From Gordionus sp. m RMFG-2023 (taxonomy: Eukaryota > Nematomorpha > Gordioida > Chordodea > Parachordodidae): a stretch of DNA of 64,000 bases. Shown in pieces: positions 32,901 through 44,392 of this stretch (positions within the stretch are counted from its first letter, which is position 1; each line of letters opens with the position of its first letter). The notes beneath the pieces are model-generated. The model worked only from the letters and a program-made list of their open reading frames with translations, had not been told where the DNA came from and did not search any database. Made by a program: the position numbers and the translations under genes. Location of the stretch: the NCBI RefSeq assembly GCF_954871325.1, contig NC_088775.1:58195561-58259560 (forward strand). Reading direction: 5' to 3'.

Positions 32901-34670
32901 CAGGTGCGTACGCAGGAATTTGGTCTGAGGGGGGGAGGGGGGGGGGTAATAAAATTTTTTTAAGAAATATTATTGATTTTTAAAAATATCAAGCATAAAT
33001 TTATTAGGACTAATAACTATTTCTAATACACAATTTTAAATTAACGTGAATTATAAAAAAATTATATGTAAAGAATCACTTAAATGACCCAAAATATAAA
33101 TTTGAATTTTTTGAGCCTTTACACAAAAAGTTTTATAGGAATAATTGCATTTTGTATGTTATATATTTACAATGTAAAATCCAATCTTCGTTGTGATTGA
33201 GCTAATTTTTCAATTATCTCATCCTTGCTTGTCGTCAAATGCCTATGAATATTCAAAAGATCCAAATTTTTCAATCTACTTTCATATGTTGTACTTATTG
33301 ATATGTTTTTCAGAGACCTGCAGGCCCGGCCCCCGGGCCGGACAGTATTTTATTATTTTTAAATATACCCGGGCCGGGCCCGAAATTTTTTTAAAAAAAA
33401 CCCAATCCGGGCTGTATTTTTTAAAACAGCCTATATTTGAAATAGTTATTATTAGCTATAAAAATCAAAAATAAATATAATTTGTTTTAAAAAAAGCCGG
33501 GCCGGGTCTGAAAATTTTTAAAACAAGCCGAGTCGGGCCTAAATATTTTTTTAAAAAAAGCCGGGCCGGGCCTGAAATTTTTAAAAAAACCCAGGCCAGG
33601 CTGTAAAATATCTTAAAAAAAATCCGGGCCGTGCCCTGCAAATGGTACTTCTACAGACCTCTGTTATTCTTCTTAAAAATAAGAATGTTCTCTCATTAGT
33701 TTACTAATGGGAAGAGTTTATAAACCCTTTTAATACATTAGGAATTTAATCTAAAATGTGTTTGAAATAATGCAGAGCATCCATAGCATTTTTTGGGACT
33801 ATATCAACCATAGTTAATCTTATAAACATAGTTATTCAGCTAGTAAGGCATCATAAGATACTTTAACATCTTCATAATAAAAATCTAACAAATATTTTTT
33901 TTTCTATCACCATCTGATAAAGGTTGGGAAGGCTTTTGTGGAAGTAATATTTGCAGATTAGTAAGTGCTGCATGATGAATTAAAAATTCATTTATTTGGG
34001 TTATAAATGTATCTGTATTTAAGATATACTCTTCTACTGATCCTATATTAATGTTTTAACGATGAGCTTGCCTTGCTACAAGTCGAGGGAGACAAATATT
34101 AAACACGTATAGCTCTGCTTTTGACTCAACAATAAAATAGAAAATATGAAATTCTTCATCAACATTAGCCCTAATTTCCTTGAGTTCTGATAAAATGCTC
34201 TCCGCTATTCTCATCTTCTTAATCAAGTCAATGTCATGTTTTTGAAAAGTAATACTTAAAATAGTTGTATAATTAAATAATACATTCTAATGAGAAATAA
34301 AATTTGGAATAAGCATTGAATCCAATAATTTTCTTGCTTCTGAGGAAATATTTCTTTCAGGCCATTGTTATATTTCAGTAATAGCAAATAATTGGCTCTT
34401 CTAACTCCTTACGCCACTAAAAATTTGAAAATAATAAGTAAATATTACGCCGAAAAACTTGAAATCGAAATTAATTGATAAAATAACTTAGTAGATAAAT
34501 GTGATAATAAATGTAATTAAATATATATTTAATATGAGATACGAATAAATATTAACAAATAGAAATTAATATAAACAATAATATTTTTGAAAAATATATC
34601 CGGCATCCGCATTTTTTAGCTTGGGGGGGGATTTGTTCTCCTGCCCCCCCCCCCGCTGCGTACGTCAATG
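32901..34670 (-). mobile_element. hAT element, CAGGCGCGTACGCAG family, copy C (inverted)
   Basis: The ends CAGGTGCGTACGCAGG and CCGCTGCGTACGTCAATG are a worn inverted pair, with perfect 8-bp TSDs tctcgagg (32893-32900 and 34671-34678). The whole interior is the reverse complement of copy A without A's MULE. On the minus strand the transposase remnants include the tail block at 33310-33180. It lies inside gypsy-derived DNA. Confidence 0.9.
33311..33663. mobile_element. Embedded GGCCCGG-rich hAT MITE in copy C, complete
   Basis: It begins CAGAGACCTGCAGGCCC and ends CTACAGACCTCTG, with six or more ggccggg words spaced by A runs. Its two 8-bp flanks do not agree, which fits an old insertion carried along by the host element. 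It is the best-preserved of the three inserts. Confidence 0.7.
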
Positions 34671-35503
34671 TCTCGAGGTAATGTATATATAATGTGGGCC
34701 CGAATTTTCATCAGTCTTTTTCTTTTCGCCGTTTTATCCCTCTATATATGATCCTTCTACATTTCCCAAATTGTCTATTTCCGACCCCATATTTTCTTCC
34801 TCTCTCCCTGACTTCTCAATTTCTTTCGCTACATCCAGTTTTCGCAGTTGATCGTTTGCTTTAGCGTTCTCTTCTATCTTTACTTTATACCGAAAGGAAT
34901 ATCTACCTGTTCTGGATTTCTCATTCCACCCTGAATTGATTTTATTATGCACCCATACAGATTGTGAAACCTCAAATTCTCTCACTTGAATGAGTTTATT
35001 ATGATTTCATCTCATCCTTAATATTTAGATGTAACCAATTTAATCTAGTTTTTATACTCCCCAACAATAGTTTTGCCGGTAAACGCCCAGTTGATTGATG
35101 CTCGTCCATTCTGTATGCTGTCAAAATACTCCCATAGCTTTATCTGGCTCTTTAATATCTTTTCTAGTGGCAAAATATCGACTCTTATGTGTTCGTATTG
35201 TTCTTTCAGCTAACCCATTTGTTTTGGGAATATTAGGTGTTGAATGTATTAATTTAATATATTTCTCTAAATAGAATCTTCAAAATTCTTCAGAATAAAC
35301 TAAGGGCAGTGCTGTAACATTTTTAAAAAAATCGAACGGGTTCGCGTTCAACATTTATTGACAGAAATCGAACTCGTTCACGTTCACTTTCAAAAAAAAG
35401 GAACGCATTCACGTTCTTTCAAAATTTTATGATAAATTTTTTTTGGAATTTAATTTAATATAAATAAATGTCTTATATGTTTTAACACAATATATTAGCC
35501 ATG

Positions 35504-35695
35504 TTATAAATAATATAGATTTATTTTGATAATATAATTATAAATGAAATATAATATCGCGAATAAAAAATTCTTCTTAATTTTTAATAACAATTGTTTT
35601 TCAAAATTTTCATCTGATAGACAAGAACGCTGGACAATTATTATGGCATTAACTATACTAAAAACGCGCTCTACAGGCCACACTCTGACAGCGTT
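35504..35695 (-). pseudogene. hAT transposase C-terminus
   Basis: The minus strand reads VRVWPVERVFSIVNAIIIVQ, then CLSDENFEKQLLLKIKKNF and a stop. VERVFS and LSDENFEKxLxLK are the hAT dimerisation domain and tail. It ends 200 bp from the element's left end, the proper place for the 3' end of the gene. The LINE insertion cuts it off upstream. Confidence 0.75.
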
Positions 35696-37480
35696 TCGCA
35701 TAGAGCTTCATGATTAACATTATTAAAAGCTCTACTAAAATCCATTTTGTATTTGTAACATTTCTGCATAATTATTTTCAAGGCTAATATTGGATCTAGT
35801 ATGTTTTTATTTGGTCTGTATGCGCATATGTATTTGGGGAAAAGATGAATTGTAGATAATATGATTTTATTTTTTAAGAAGACCATAAAAATCGACACAG
35901 GATGTGTCCTACGGCTCGGTAATAAGTAAATTTATGTGGGTCTTTCATTATATGGAATACATAGGAAGGATTTGTTCTATTCCACTGGAGTATTTCCGTT
36001 CTCCCATATTTTAATGAAGAGGGGTAGTAGGAAGGAATATATATATTCAGCTGTGATATTATCCAGCCCCAGAGTTTTGTTTTTCCGTAGTTTTTTTTTA
36101 CTAAATTTAATATTTTATTTATGGAGAAACCAGACAGGGGTGGGACGAGGTTTGTATTTATGTTTGTTGGTATAGTTGCTTTCCGTGAGTCGAAGACCAT
36201 CATATAATAATCAAGTCATAATGCCATTTGTTCGTTCTGAACAAGGATTACTTTTCCATTTCCTAAAACTATAGAGGGGGGTTTTCTATAACTGCAAAGT
36301 TTACAGAAATATTTAATTTTTCATAAGCGTTATAAATCCTATTTTCTTTCATATCTTTTTCGATATCAAAGGCTGTTTTTGCTATGTAATTCCGTCTATC
36401 ACTCCGCAGTAATCTCTGTTTTTCCATAAGTCGTTATTCGAGCCATTCTTCATTCTTAGTTGATTTATTTTTTCTAATGTCACACTAGACACCCAATCTT
36501 TCCTTAAATAAGACTTACATAAACCCTCATATGATTCTGCAAGATCATTTTAAATAGTTTCCAGCATTCTTCTATGTTTCCTATGTTTAGGAAGTTAGCT
36601 CCTATCCTATTTAATGCTTGAACAAAAATTTTTACATCTTCCAGCGTTTGTAATTTACTGAGTTTACGTGTAAAGTTTGTTTTCAAATGAATTGAACTAG
36701 GCCCAGTCGAGTTTTCTCTAATTCTGTAATAGACCCATATATTTTTTACAGTAATATTAGCTATAAGCATTATGAGCCGACAGGTTTATATTAGTTGATG
36801 ACTTAACGCCATCAAACCCCTGGTGAATATTAGAGATGAAGAAATCAATTTGGGATTTCTGCCAAGCCGTCATAAGGTGTATGTGTTTATTTCACTGTGG
36901 CAAAATAGGTTTTTTCGATTTTAAAGTTCTTGTTTCTGCAGAAAAGAAGTTTCTTGCTATCCTCAATATTCGGTTGTTGTATGGTAGCATACCCGGTGAC
37001 ATTACCTCTAACATATTCTGCTTCTTTACAAAATTTCAGGTTTAGGTCGCCTAGAATTATTATATTATATCTACACGGTAGGGAGTGAATCGTATTTATC
37101 ATTATGTCGATGAAGATCTTCCATTTCTATTTGGTGGGGCATAGAATGCTATTATTGTGAGCCTAAATTTTGTGTTTAAATGCAGAAGACCACATCTCCA
37201 TTTATGGGTACAAATATGATGATGAATTTATGTATTCGTTTATTTATTAGGAATGCTATCACAGACCAGCTTTTGAAAGTGTACCCGAGCAAAATATTTT
37301 ATAATCATTAAAGTTTGTGGTGTATTCCCTGAACAGTGGGTTTTTTGTATACCTATAATGTCTACTTTCACCACTTCTAACCTTAAGAGATCCGCTAGTT
37401 TGTTTTGTTTTTCATTCCATTTATATTAAGGAATGCAATTTGTAACTTTCCTGTGAATTTGTTTTCCATTTGGTTATACT
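35696..37480 (-). mobile_element. Second APE-type LINE, decayed, inside the GAACG hAT
   Basis: On the minus strand the 5' side (about 37465-37300) gives KLQIAFLNINGMKNKTN and, in another frame, VDIIGIQKTHCSG, the N-terminal APE endonuclease motifs. 37102-36887 gives NIIILGDLNLKF, the GDxN block. Towards 35900-35680 it gives AYRPNKNILDPILALK and MDFSRAFNNVNHEALCETL, the RT block with the first catalytic Asp. The FADD/YADD block is absent, so the 3' part is missing. Many stops and frame changes are present. It differs from the LINE at 14594-18142 in all motifs, so it is another clade, perhaps near Jockey/CR1/I, though this is only a guess. Confidence 0.75.
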
Positions 37481-38139
37481 AAGTTGAATCCAAGAAAATT
37501 TTAAAAGGATCCAGGTGGCGTTAAAGAATCTAGCTCTTATCAGTTAAAAAAATTGAAATATGAAAAAGGAAAAAACAGTTGATTAAAAAATATAGGATTT
37601 TTTTCTTAAAAAATTCTATATTCAATTTTTCAAATAAATAAAAATAAAAAGTGTTTTTAAAATTGAACGAACGTTAAATTAGAACGCGTTGTTAAAAAAA
37701 AGGAACGCGTTCACGTTCAAAGTTCGTTAAAAATAAAAGGAACGCCGTTCATTGATTTTTTCAGAAAAACGAATTTCGTTCACGAACGCGTTCAAGATGA
37801 ACACGTTTATTTACAACACTAAATGAGGGCCATTATCTGACAATTTGTCTAGGCGTTCCAAAACATGCGAATCATTTCCTAGCGCCTTGATCATTGTTAT
37901 AGATATGGTCTTGATCAACTCGACCTTACCCAAGATGGACATCAACTCCAACTAACCATGAATAAGAATCGATAGGTCCCGCGGAATCTATATAAATGCG
38001 TTCCCATGGTGTATTAAAGATGTTCCACGAATATAAACGAATTCCATTTTATTCAACCGGTTACTTTGAATGATAATTATTATTACAATTAAAAGATATT
38101 TTAATGACCTTTTATTTGTGCCTATATCAATATTGTACC

Positions 38140-38316
38140 TTTGCCTTTATTGTTTAATACCTTTCCTTTTTTGATGAAACTTTTTCCTAAGCATTTGTAA
38201 CCTTTCCTTTTTTTGATCGGTCTTTTTCCTTTTTTGATTGAATCATTTTTACCCATTTCCTTTTTTAATCGGACTTTTATGATTGACACTTTTCCTTTTT
38301 TGAATGGGAAACCCTG
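38140..38316 (-). repeat. Foldback-family array with end (FB-6 fragment)
   Basis: About eight units of the cctttttttgat type lead to the end GAATGGGAAACCCTG at 38316. The following bases are caat rather than TA, so the flank has changed or been truncated. No arm is seen on the other side. Confidence 0.65.
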
Positions 38317-38777
38317 CAATATTATTAATCTCAATAGTTATATTATACTATCTATAAACTGTAAAAATTTTCCTAAATAACAAAATATAAAAACCAATAT
38401 TTTAAAAAAATTTAAAAAAATCAATATAAAATTAAAAATTTAACTTATTTACCATAAACTGATCATAAAGCGCATGGTTTTGTCCAAATAAAAAAAATAC
38501 CTCAATTAAACAATCTTATAGTAAGCGCATCATAGAACTCAATAGAATAAAAATAATTAAAAATAAAATGGGAATAGAAATAAATATAAAAGAAATTTAC
38601 AAAGCAATAATGGAAAGATTGTATACTGAAATAAGTATTGTCAGAAATACTCAAGAAAAAAGATGGAATTAACCAATTATTGTGATATACTGAAGAAAAA
38701 AAATGTAATTAATGAAGTATGTATTGTCAAATACTGGAAATAAAATACATATGGTAAATGAAAATGTGTATTTTCTA
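38317..38777. other. AT-rich interval, no gene seen
   Basis: No coding or repeat signal was recognised. Confidence 0.4.
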
Positions 38778-38935
38778 GTGCTGTAAAGTAACGCAAAAAG
38801 TAACGTCGTTACTAACGTTGTTACCTTTTTTGAAGAAAAGGGACGCCATTCGTTACCATCTTCTATAGGTAACAAGTAAGGCGTTTCTTTTTTTGAGTAA
38901 CGGTAACGCAAAACGTTACTCGTTAATTTAAATTT
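38778..38935. mobile_element. Left end of a hAT with GTAACG-rich terminus
   Basis: CTAGTGCTGTAAAGTAACGC begins a 150-bp stretch crowded with gtaacg/cgttac words, like the ends of other hAT families. The opposite end was not located, so the size is unknown. Confidence 0.5.
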
Positions 38936-40666
38936 TTTCTTGAAAAATATTATAAAAAGTAAAACATATTTTTATTGTATTATAAAATTACTTTTATTTA
39001 TTTTTTAATATAAATAATAGCTGAGTATTTAATTCATATAATTCCTTCTATTTTGAATTCTCGTTGTTAAATTTTCAGTTGAATGTTAATCTAATTAATA
39101 TTCAATGAAATTTAAAGTAATTGTTAATAATAATATTATTATTCTATTTTATAATTTATTTTAAGAATTATAAAAAATAGAAAAAAAAGAAGTTAATTTA
39201 ATGGTAAGTAAAAAATTTAAACTTAAACTCTTTAAACTAAATATTCAAATCGGAAAAACCTTTAATACTAAATATTTTTTATTCAATTATCGTAAAAAAA
39301 ATTAAATGATGTGAAACAATTTGCCCAATTAAAATAAATTAATGATCAAAAATTAATAATCAAAAATTAATGATAAAAAAATTAATTAATTTTACAAAAA
39401 ATCTTCAAGAAATAATTTGATAAAAAATTCACAAAAATGTATATTTCAAATATAAAAAATACAATATGTCTGTAATTGCGATATATTATCAGATATGTAT
39501 AAAAAAATCGCATATGCTTCAAATCAAAATAATGACGATCTTTTATCAATAAAAACAAAACTCAAAACGAAAAAATATATCTTGTTTTGTTAATCGAAGA
39601 TATGTTCCCATTATTTATATCATAAAACACATAAGGGATTTTTTTTAACAAAATAAAATAAAAAGGATTTTTTTGATTGACATTTTAATTATTAAATTAA
39701 ATATCAACAATAACAATTAAAAACTAGGACAAGAATATATCCATAGTTGTTGATATGTAACGTTTTTAACAATAATAAAATAAATAAATAAATAATAATA
39801 TTTAAAAAAAAGAAACGGGTAGGTCTATAAGGCGAAAGGCTGCATGATACGAAAGGCTAAAAAATAATATTGAAAATAAAAAATAGCAAAGACAATGATT
39901 AATGAGAATTTTGATTGATTTATTGCTTTGTTTTATAATATATTAAAAAAGTGGAAATTTTAAGATCTTTTCAATTTTTTTATTCATTCTTTGTAATAAT
40001 TTGCGGTTAAAATTTAATTTATTTATATAAATTTTGAAATTAAATTTTTGATTAAATTATATCCATATAAAAATTAATATAAATTAGAAGTAGTTCTAAA
40101 GTTCATAGCAAAATTGGCTAAAATTTATAGGGTAAATACTCTACACATGCCAGAATACATTTCCGGTTAAATCGGATTTTAAAATTTTTTAAATCGCCCT
40201 AGGTAAAGGATTTAAAATCAAGAGATTCCGAATCCCCACGGATTCCGAATCCACACACGACATATATATTATTTATTTTTTTTGTGAGATAATTTAGCAA
40301 ATAAAAATTATTTGCCTAATTAGTTGTGTCCAATTCTAGCAAAATTTGCAACAATCAATTCCTAAATATAGTTTTTTTTTAAAAAAAATTAAAGATACCT
40401 ACAAAGTTATTCGGCATAAAGCAAGTATTAATCACTATACGAAAATTACAATAAAGTAAAATTTTGAAGATAAAATATATTTTTAATTTTATTTTGAAAT
40501 GCACTTTTGTATAACAGTAATTATGACCATAATCACTCTTATATATTTGTTATCGTTAACTAAAGTAAAAATGTTTTAATTAATTTTTTATAATTTTAAC
40601 TTATCAAAAATCATAAATGATTATATAAAATTTATATAAACCAATTAGGAAAGACCGGTTTGACTA
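38936..40666. other. AT-rich interval, no gene seen
   Basis: Long A/T stretches with many stops in every frame. It probably includes the body of the GTAACG hAT. A short 'gattccgaatcc' direct repeat lies at 40225-40255. Confidence 0.4.
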
Positions 40667-40723
40667 CTGCAAATGCTAAGGTAAACTGCAAATGCCAAGG
40701 TAAATTGCAAAAGCTTAAGTAAA
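40667..40723. repeat. Three-copy 19-bp tandem repeat
   Basis: ctgcaaatgctaaggtaaa is followed by two variants of itself, the third being the most changed. It is too short and diverged to suggest function. Confidence 0.8.
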
Positions 40724-40837
40724 AATTTTCATATATTATCTATTATTTGTAGTGAGATTCATTTTCCTATGTTATAAATAACTTATATAAAATTAAATTA
40801 TAATCACGTAAGAAAATATTTATATTACATTGGTAGG

Positions 40838-41320
40838 TCCTTAAGAATCTAGATACAGATGTGAAAAAATTAATCTTAGATACAGATACTAGTTTTTTTT
40901 TCAAAATATAAAAAGTTACTTGCATCTAATTATCATTACCAATTAAATTAGAATAGTTTATAAAATACAGTTTTTATTATTTATTTGTGAAGAACATAAC
41001 ATATTCATTAAGTAAGAATGAATATTTACAATAATTAATAAAATATTTGATGAGTTAATATATCAGGCATTTTAATATTAGTAATAGCCCATTCTTAGCA
41101 TAGATAGGGAAGGGAGACTAGTATTTTTAATGGGAGTTGAAATATTAATTTGTAAAAGAGTATTTAAAATAGATTTATTATTTTATAAGATATTCAAAAT
41201 TTTAAAATAATTTAGTATTAGACCTTTGCCATTTTGGCATTAGCATTTTACCAAGACTAAATAACCTTTCAATTGAAGCTGATGAAGATATTACAGTATA
41301 AAATTTATAAAAAAATTTCC
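40838..41320 (-). pseudogene. Ac-like hAT relic with GTATC-type end
   Basis: Near 40850-40905 words such as aatctagatacagat and agatacagatactag resemble the ends of the hAT at 3031-8102. On the minus strand at about 41305-41225 the reading ISSSASIERLFSLGKMLMPK is a good hAT dimerisation motif. Only this C-terminal piece is readable, and no TSD was found. Confidence 0.65.
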
Positions 41321-41814
41321 TTAATGGAAAGATAATAATTAAGCATTTATAATGTATTTCAACTTTCTCATAATATAATTTATAACCTCCAGTTCAATGT
41401 TATTTGTATTATTGAACTCAGTAACACTTAAAGACCCTTTTCATGGTCATTTAAACAATCAAATTATATTACTTTAATGATTAACTTACAAAATTTATAG
41501 AAAAAGAAATACATGGAAGCTTAACCCACCAACAATTCTCATTAGATATTAGCCTACGTTAAAACCCCAAGTAGCAAATCAAAGTCTTATCAACTGAAAA
41601 TTCGAACAAAATCACCTCCCCCTCCCCTTTCTACATTCCTTAGTTAAAATCAATATATCATTTTACAAATAAAATATAACGTCATTTAAAATATCCGGAA
41701 TCCCTTATCTAAATTATATTTTTCCCCTAAAAATGGTAAATCTTTATACATTTTTATGCTAGGTGTAAATAATCTACAAACATTATATGTTCGATAAAAT
41801 TTTTCTGTGATATC
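41321..41814. other. AT-rich interval, no gene seen
   Basis: It may include diverged hAT or gypsy sequence. Nothing specific was recognised. Confidence 0.35.
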
Positions 41815-42307
41815 TTATTCATTTATTGTAACAATGGCAATAAAAACAAATTGGTTATTTAGGAAAAATATCAATAGAAAGTATATAAAAATATATATAT
41901 TTATTTTATGATCGGTATAAATTACAAATTTCTTCCCAATTAAATATTCCCTACATTTGGTTACACCAAAAATAACGGCTAACGCTTCCTGTTCAATAAT
42001 AGAATTTTGTGTTTCCACTTCCCTGAAAACTCTTAAAAAAAATAAAATAGGTCTTTCCAAATCATCAACTAAATGCAAAATGCCCCTCCAAACCCCTTTG
42101 TTAGATGCATCTACGGCTAATTATTTCCAAATCATTGTTAAAACACATCAAAATAGGTTCTTTCCCAATTCCCCGTTTCAATGTTTCAAACGCAATCTGT
42201 TGTACCCCTGCCCATTCAAAAGGAACTCTCTTTTGTAATAATTTATATAAGGGTACGGCAATCCTTGCGAAGTCATCCAAAAATCTATGATGATAATTAA
42301 CCATACC
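41815..42307 (-). mobile_element. Ty3/gypsy fossil, end of RT and RNase H
   Basis: Minus-strand reading shows MVNYHHRFLDDFARIAVPLY, with the linker after the RT, and IEQEALAVIFGVTKCREYL with VIYTDHK, the gypsy-type RNase H. The piece is cut at 42307/42308 by the Ac-type hAT end. It is old and broken, and most likely part of the same copy as 34680-38110 and 53838-54837. Confidence 0.8.
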
Positions 42308-42559
42308 TAGACTTATGCGCCGACAGCATTTTCGGCAGCGGCGTTTCTTTTTTAAAATGACCGGCTGGCGGCGGCGAATCAATTTAGACACCGCCACAAA
42401 AACGGCGGCGGCGTTAAATATTTTTCTAACTTAAATTTTAAATTTAAATTATAAATTCATTGGAAACACTTTTAAAATAAAATTTATGCTCTATTATGCT
42501 CTATTATGTTTACTATAATTTAATGATTTTATTAAGTTATAATTATCATATATAAATAT

Positions 42560-43060
42560 TATTTTATTTAGATTTATAGGACATAATAATGATCTTTTAG
42601 AGTTGACAGTGAGCCCAGCTATGGAAAATACATGCTCGCTGGGTGTGCTCATAGCTATGCGCACAGGACCTTTCTAGGTAATATTGAAATTTTAGGAAGA
42701 TCCACTGCTCTTATCTTCCAAGAATCTAAGACATATTTTATCTCAAAATTATAAGGCAAAAATAATGAATATTCTTTTTCTAAACTTGTTAAATAGTCCT
42801 GTTGTTCCAGGTTATTGTTATGAATAGATGAATGTTTCGTAGCCAATGACTTAAGATAATCGAGTTTTGAAGCAACTTCCGTCGTTTCACATTCGTTTAA
42901 TTCGTCCGTGTAAGGCTGTAGAGAGGTAGCGTGTTGACATAAAAAAATTGCACCGGAGTAATATTTTTTTTCTATGAATATTCATTTACTATGTTTATTA
43001 TTGAAAACGAGGATCCAAAAGTGCTCCTAACACCTAAGTAAAAAAATAAAAGAAAGAGAA
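42560..43060 (-). pseudogene. Ac-type hAT transposase, C-terminal part
   Basis: GALLDPRFQ (about 43045-43015, the hAT LLDPRFK motif) follows a possible intron end. Then come LNECETTEVASKLDYL, LFLPYNFEIKYVLDSWKI, ISILPRKVLCAIA and STPSEHVFSIAGLTVNS with KRSLL at about 42640-42580. Together these give the conventional order of the last 150 residues (WW/SW helix, RKYLC block, SERVFS block). Stops separate them in places. The remainder is at 52890-53448 beyond the inserted elements. Confidence 0.78.
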
Positions 43061-43122
43061 ATAATATATAAAAAATAATTTATGTATTTTAAAATCAGGG
43101 ACCCGAACCTTTATTTATTACG

Positions 43123-43378
43123 GTTCAGTTTGGTGATGGTTCAGTTTGGTTAAGGTTCAGTTTGGTTAAGGTTCAGTTTGGTTAAGGTTCAGTTTGGTTA
43201 AGGTTCAGTTTGGTTAAGGTTCAGTTTGGTTAAGGTTCAGTTTGGTTAAGGTTCAGTTTGGTTAAGGTTCAGTTTGGTTAAGGTTCAGTTTGGTTAAGGT
43301 TCAGTTTGGTTAAGGTTCAGTTTGGTTAAGGTTCAGTTTGGTTAAGGTTCAGTTTGGTTAAGGTTCAGTTTGTTTACC
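43123..43378 (+). repeat. 16-bp minisatellite ggttcagtttggttaa, about 16 copies
   Basis: The inner copies are identical and the outer ones differ (ggtgat near the start, gtttaccg at the end). The unit is an expansion of the hAT's own subterminal 'ggttcagttt' word. Homogeneity suggests recent slippage or unequal exchange. Confidence 0.95.
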
Positions 43379-43410
43379 GTTCAGTATAAAAAATTATAAT
43401 GGTTACGTTT

Positions 43411-44030
43411 GGTTCCATGTCAATTCAGCGAAACTTTTATCGCGAAACACTTTTTCGCTAAACTTTTATCGCGAATGTCGTTTATCGCGAATGGATTATA
43501 TAGCGAAACTTTTATCGCGAATCCATAATAGCGAATACTATTCCGCGAATGAAACATCGCGAAACAAATATAGCGAATTTTTTATAGCGAAACCTTTATC
43601 GCGAAACCTTTATAGCGAATACATTACCGCGAATACAATATAGCGAAACAAATATCGCGAATTTTTTATAGCGAAACCTTTATCGCGAAACTTTTAATGC
43701 GAATACATTACCGCGAAACTTTTATCGCGAATCAATAATCGCGAAAATTTTATAGCGAAACTTTTATCGCGAAACATTTGAAGCGAATACATTACCGCGA
43801 AACTTTTATCGCGAATCAATAATCGCGAAAATTTTATAGCGAAACCTTTATCGCGAAACCTTTAAAGCGAATACATTACCGCGAAACTTTAATCGCGAAT
43901 CAATAATCGCGAAAATTTTATAGCTAAGTTATTATCGCGAAACCCAAATCGCGAAGACAATGTAGCGACAATTATTTCGCGAAACATATATCGCGAAGAT
44001 ATTATAGAGAATTTAATATCGCGATAATTG
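43411..44030 (+). repeat. Left arm of the MULE: 14-bp GCGAA-phased array
   Basis: GCGAA, rarely GCTAA, recurs almost every 14 bases about 40 times. Typical units are GCGAAACTTTTATC, GCGAATACATTACC and GCGAAACAAATATA. The core is nearly constant and the nine following bases vary. Blocks of about six units (from gcgaatacattacc) repeat three times near 43700-43930. TCGCGA palindromes form wherever a unit ends in TC. Confidence 0.92.
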
Positions 44031-44384
44031 CTAATAATGACTAATTTATTTTGAATCATTTTTTTATAATTATATTATTTGAAAAATATTTTTTTAATTC
44101 ACATAGTTTGTAATTTTCTTATAACCTTAAAAATTTTTTACAATGATTAATTAACTTAGATCTGGTTTATGAAATTTGTTATTGAAAAATACACTTTTTT
44201 CGCTATCCTATCCTTTCCTTCGAAGTTCTTATTTTATAATAATCGCGCACAAGGAACTCAGCTTTATCAATATATTAATCATTGAGTTTATTAGTTAAAT
44301 CTTGATATTTATTGGCGAAATTGATATCTGGGTAGCATTCCTATTTATTGTCTGATGACTTAATATTTATAAATTTATCAATCA
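44031..44384. other. AT-rich spacer between MULE left arm and inserted hAT
   Basis: No coding or repeat signal was recognised. Confidence 0.4.
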
Positions 44385-44392
44385 ATTTTGGC

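Larger units (their letters stand above)
35307..37821 (-). mobile_element. hAT element with GAACG-rich ends, containing a LINE
   Basis: The left end CAGTGCTGTAACATTT and the right end, reversed, TAGTGTTGTAAATAAAC are inverted. The flanks actaaggg (35299-35306) and aatgaggg (37822-37829) agree at 6 of 8 positions, a worn TSD. Both ends carry 100 bp or more of gaacgcgttc words, as in 10354-11247. The middle holds a hAT C-terminus and a LINE on the minus strand. Confidence 0.75.
34680..38110 (-). mobile_element. Ty3/gypsy fossil, integrase region, split by a hAT
   Basis: On the minus strand 34985-34734 contains FEVSQSVWVHNKINSGW and GRYSFRYKVKI, the C-terminal part typical of gypsy integrases. 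The DNA between about 35000 and 35298, and again 37830-38060, looks like integrase core sequence in the same direction. The hAT 35307-37821 was inserted between them. The element is old and clearly broken in several places. Its further parts are probably those at 41815-42307 and 53838-54837, which lie in the expected pol order on the same strand. Confidence 0.65.

Noticed and set aside
33311-33663. 8-bp TSD for the embedded MITE in copy C
   Set aside because: The flanks atgttttt and ttattctt do not match. The insertion is inferred from its ends and from the sister copies only.
43123-43378. Telomere-like repeat or interstitial telomere
   Set aside because: The 16-bp unit contains ggttaa but not a telomeric TTAGG or TTAGGG rhythm, and it lies within hAT subterminal sequence.
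43411-44030. CRISPR array
   Set aside because: A 5-bp core with 9-bp spacing is far too short for repeats and spacers, the genome is eukaryotic, and the array is mirrored at the other end of a TSD-flanked element.
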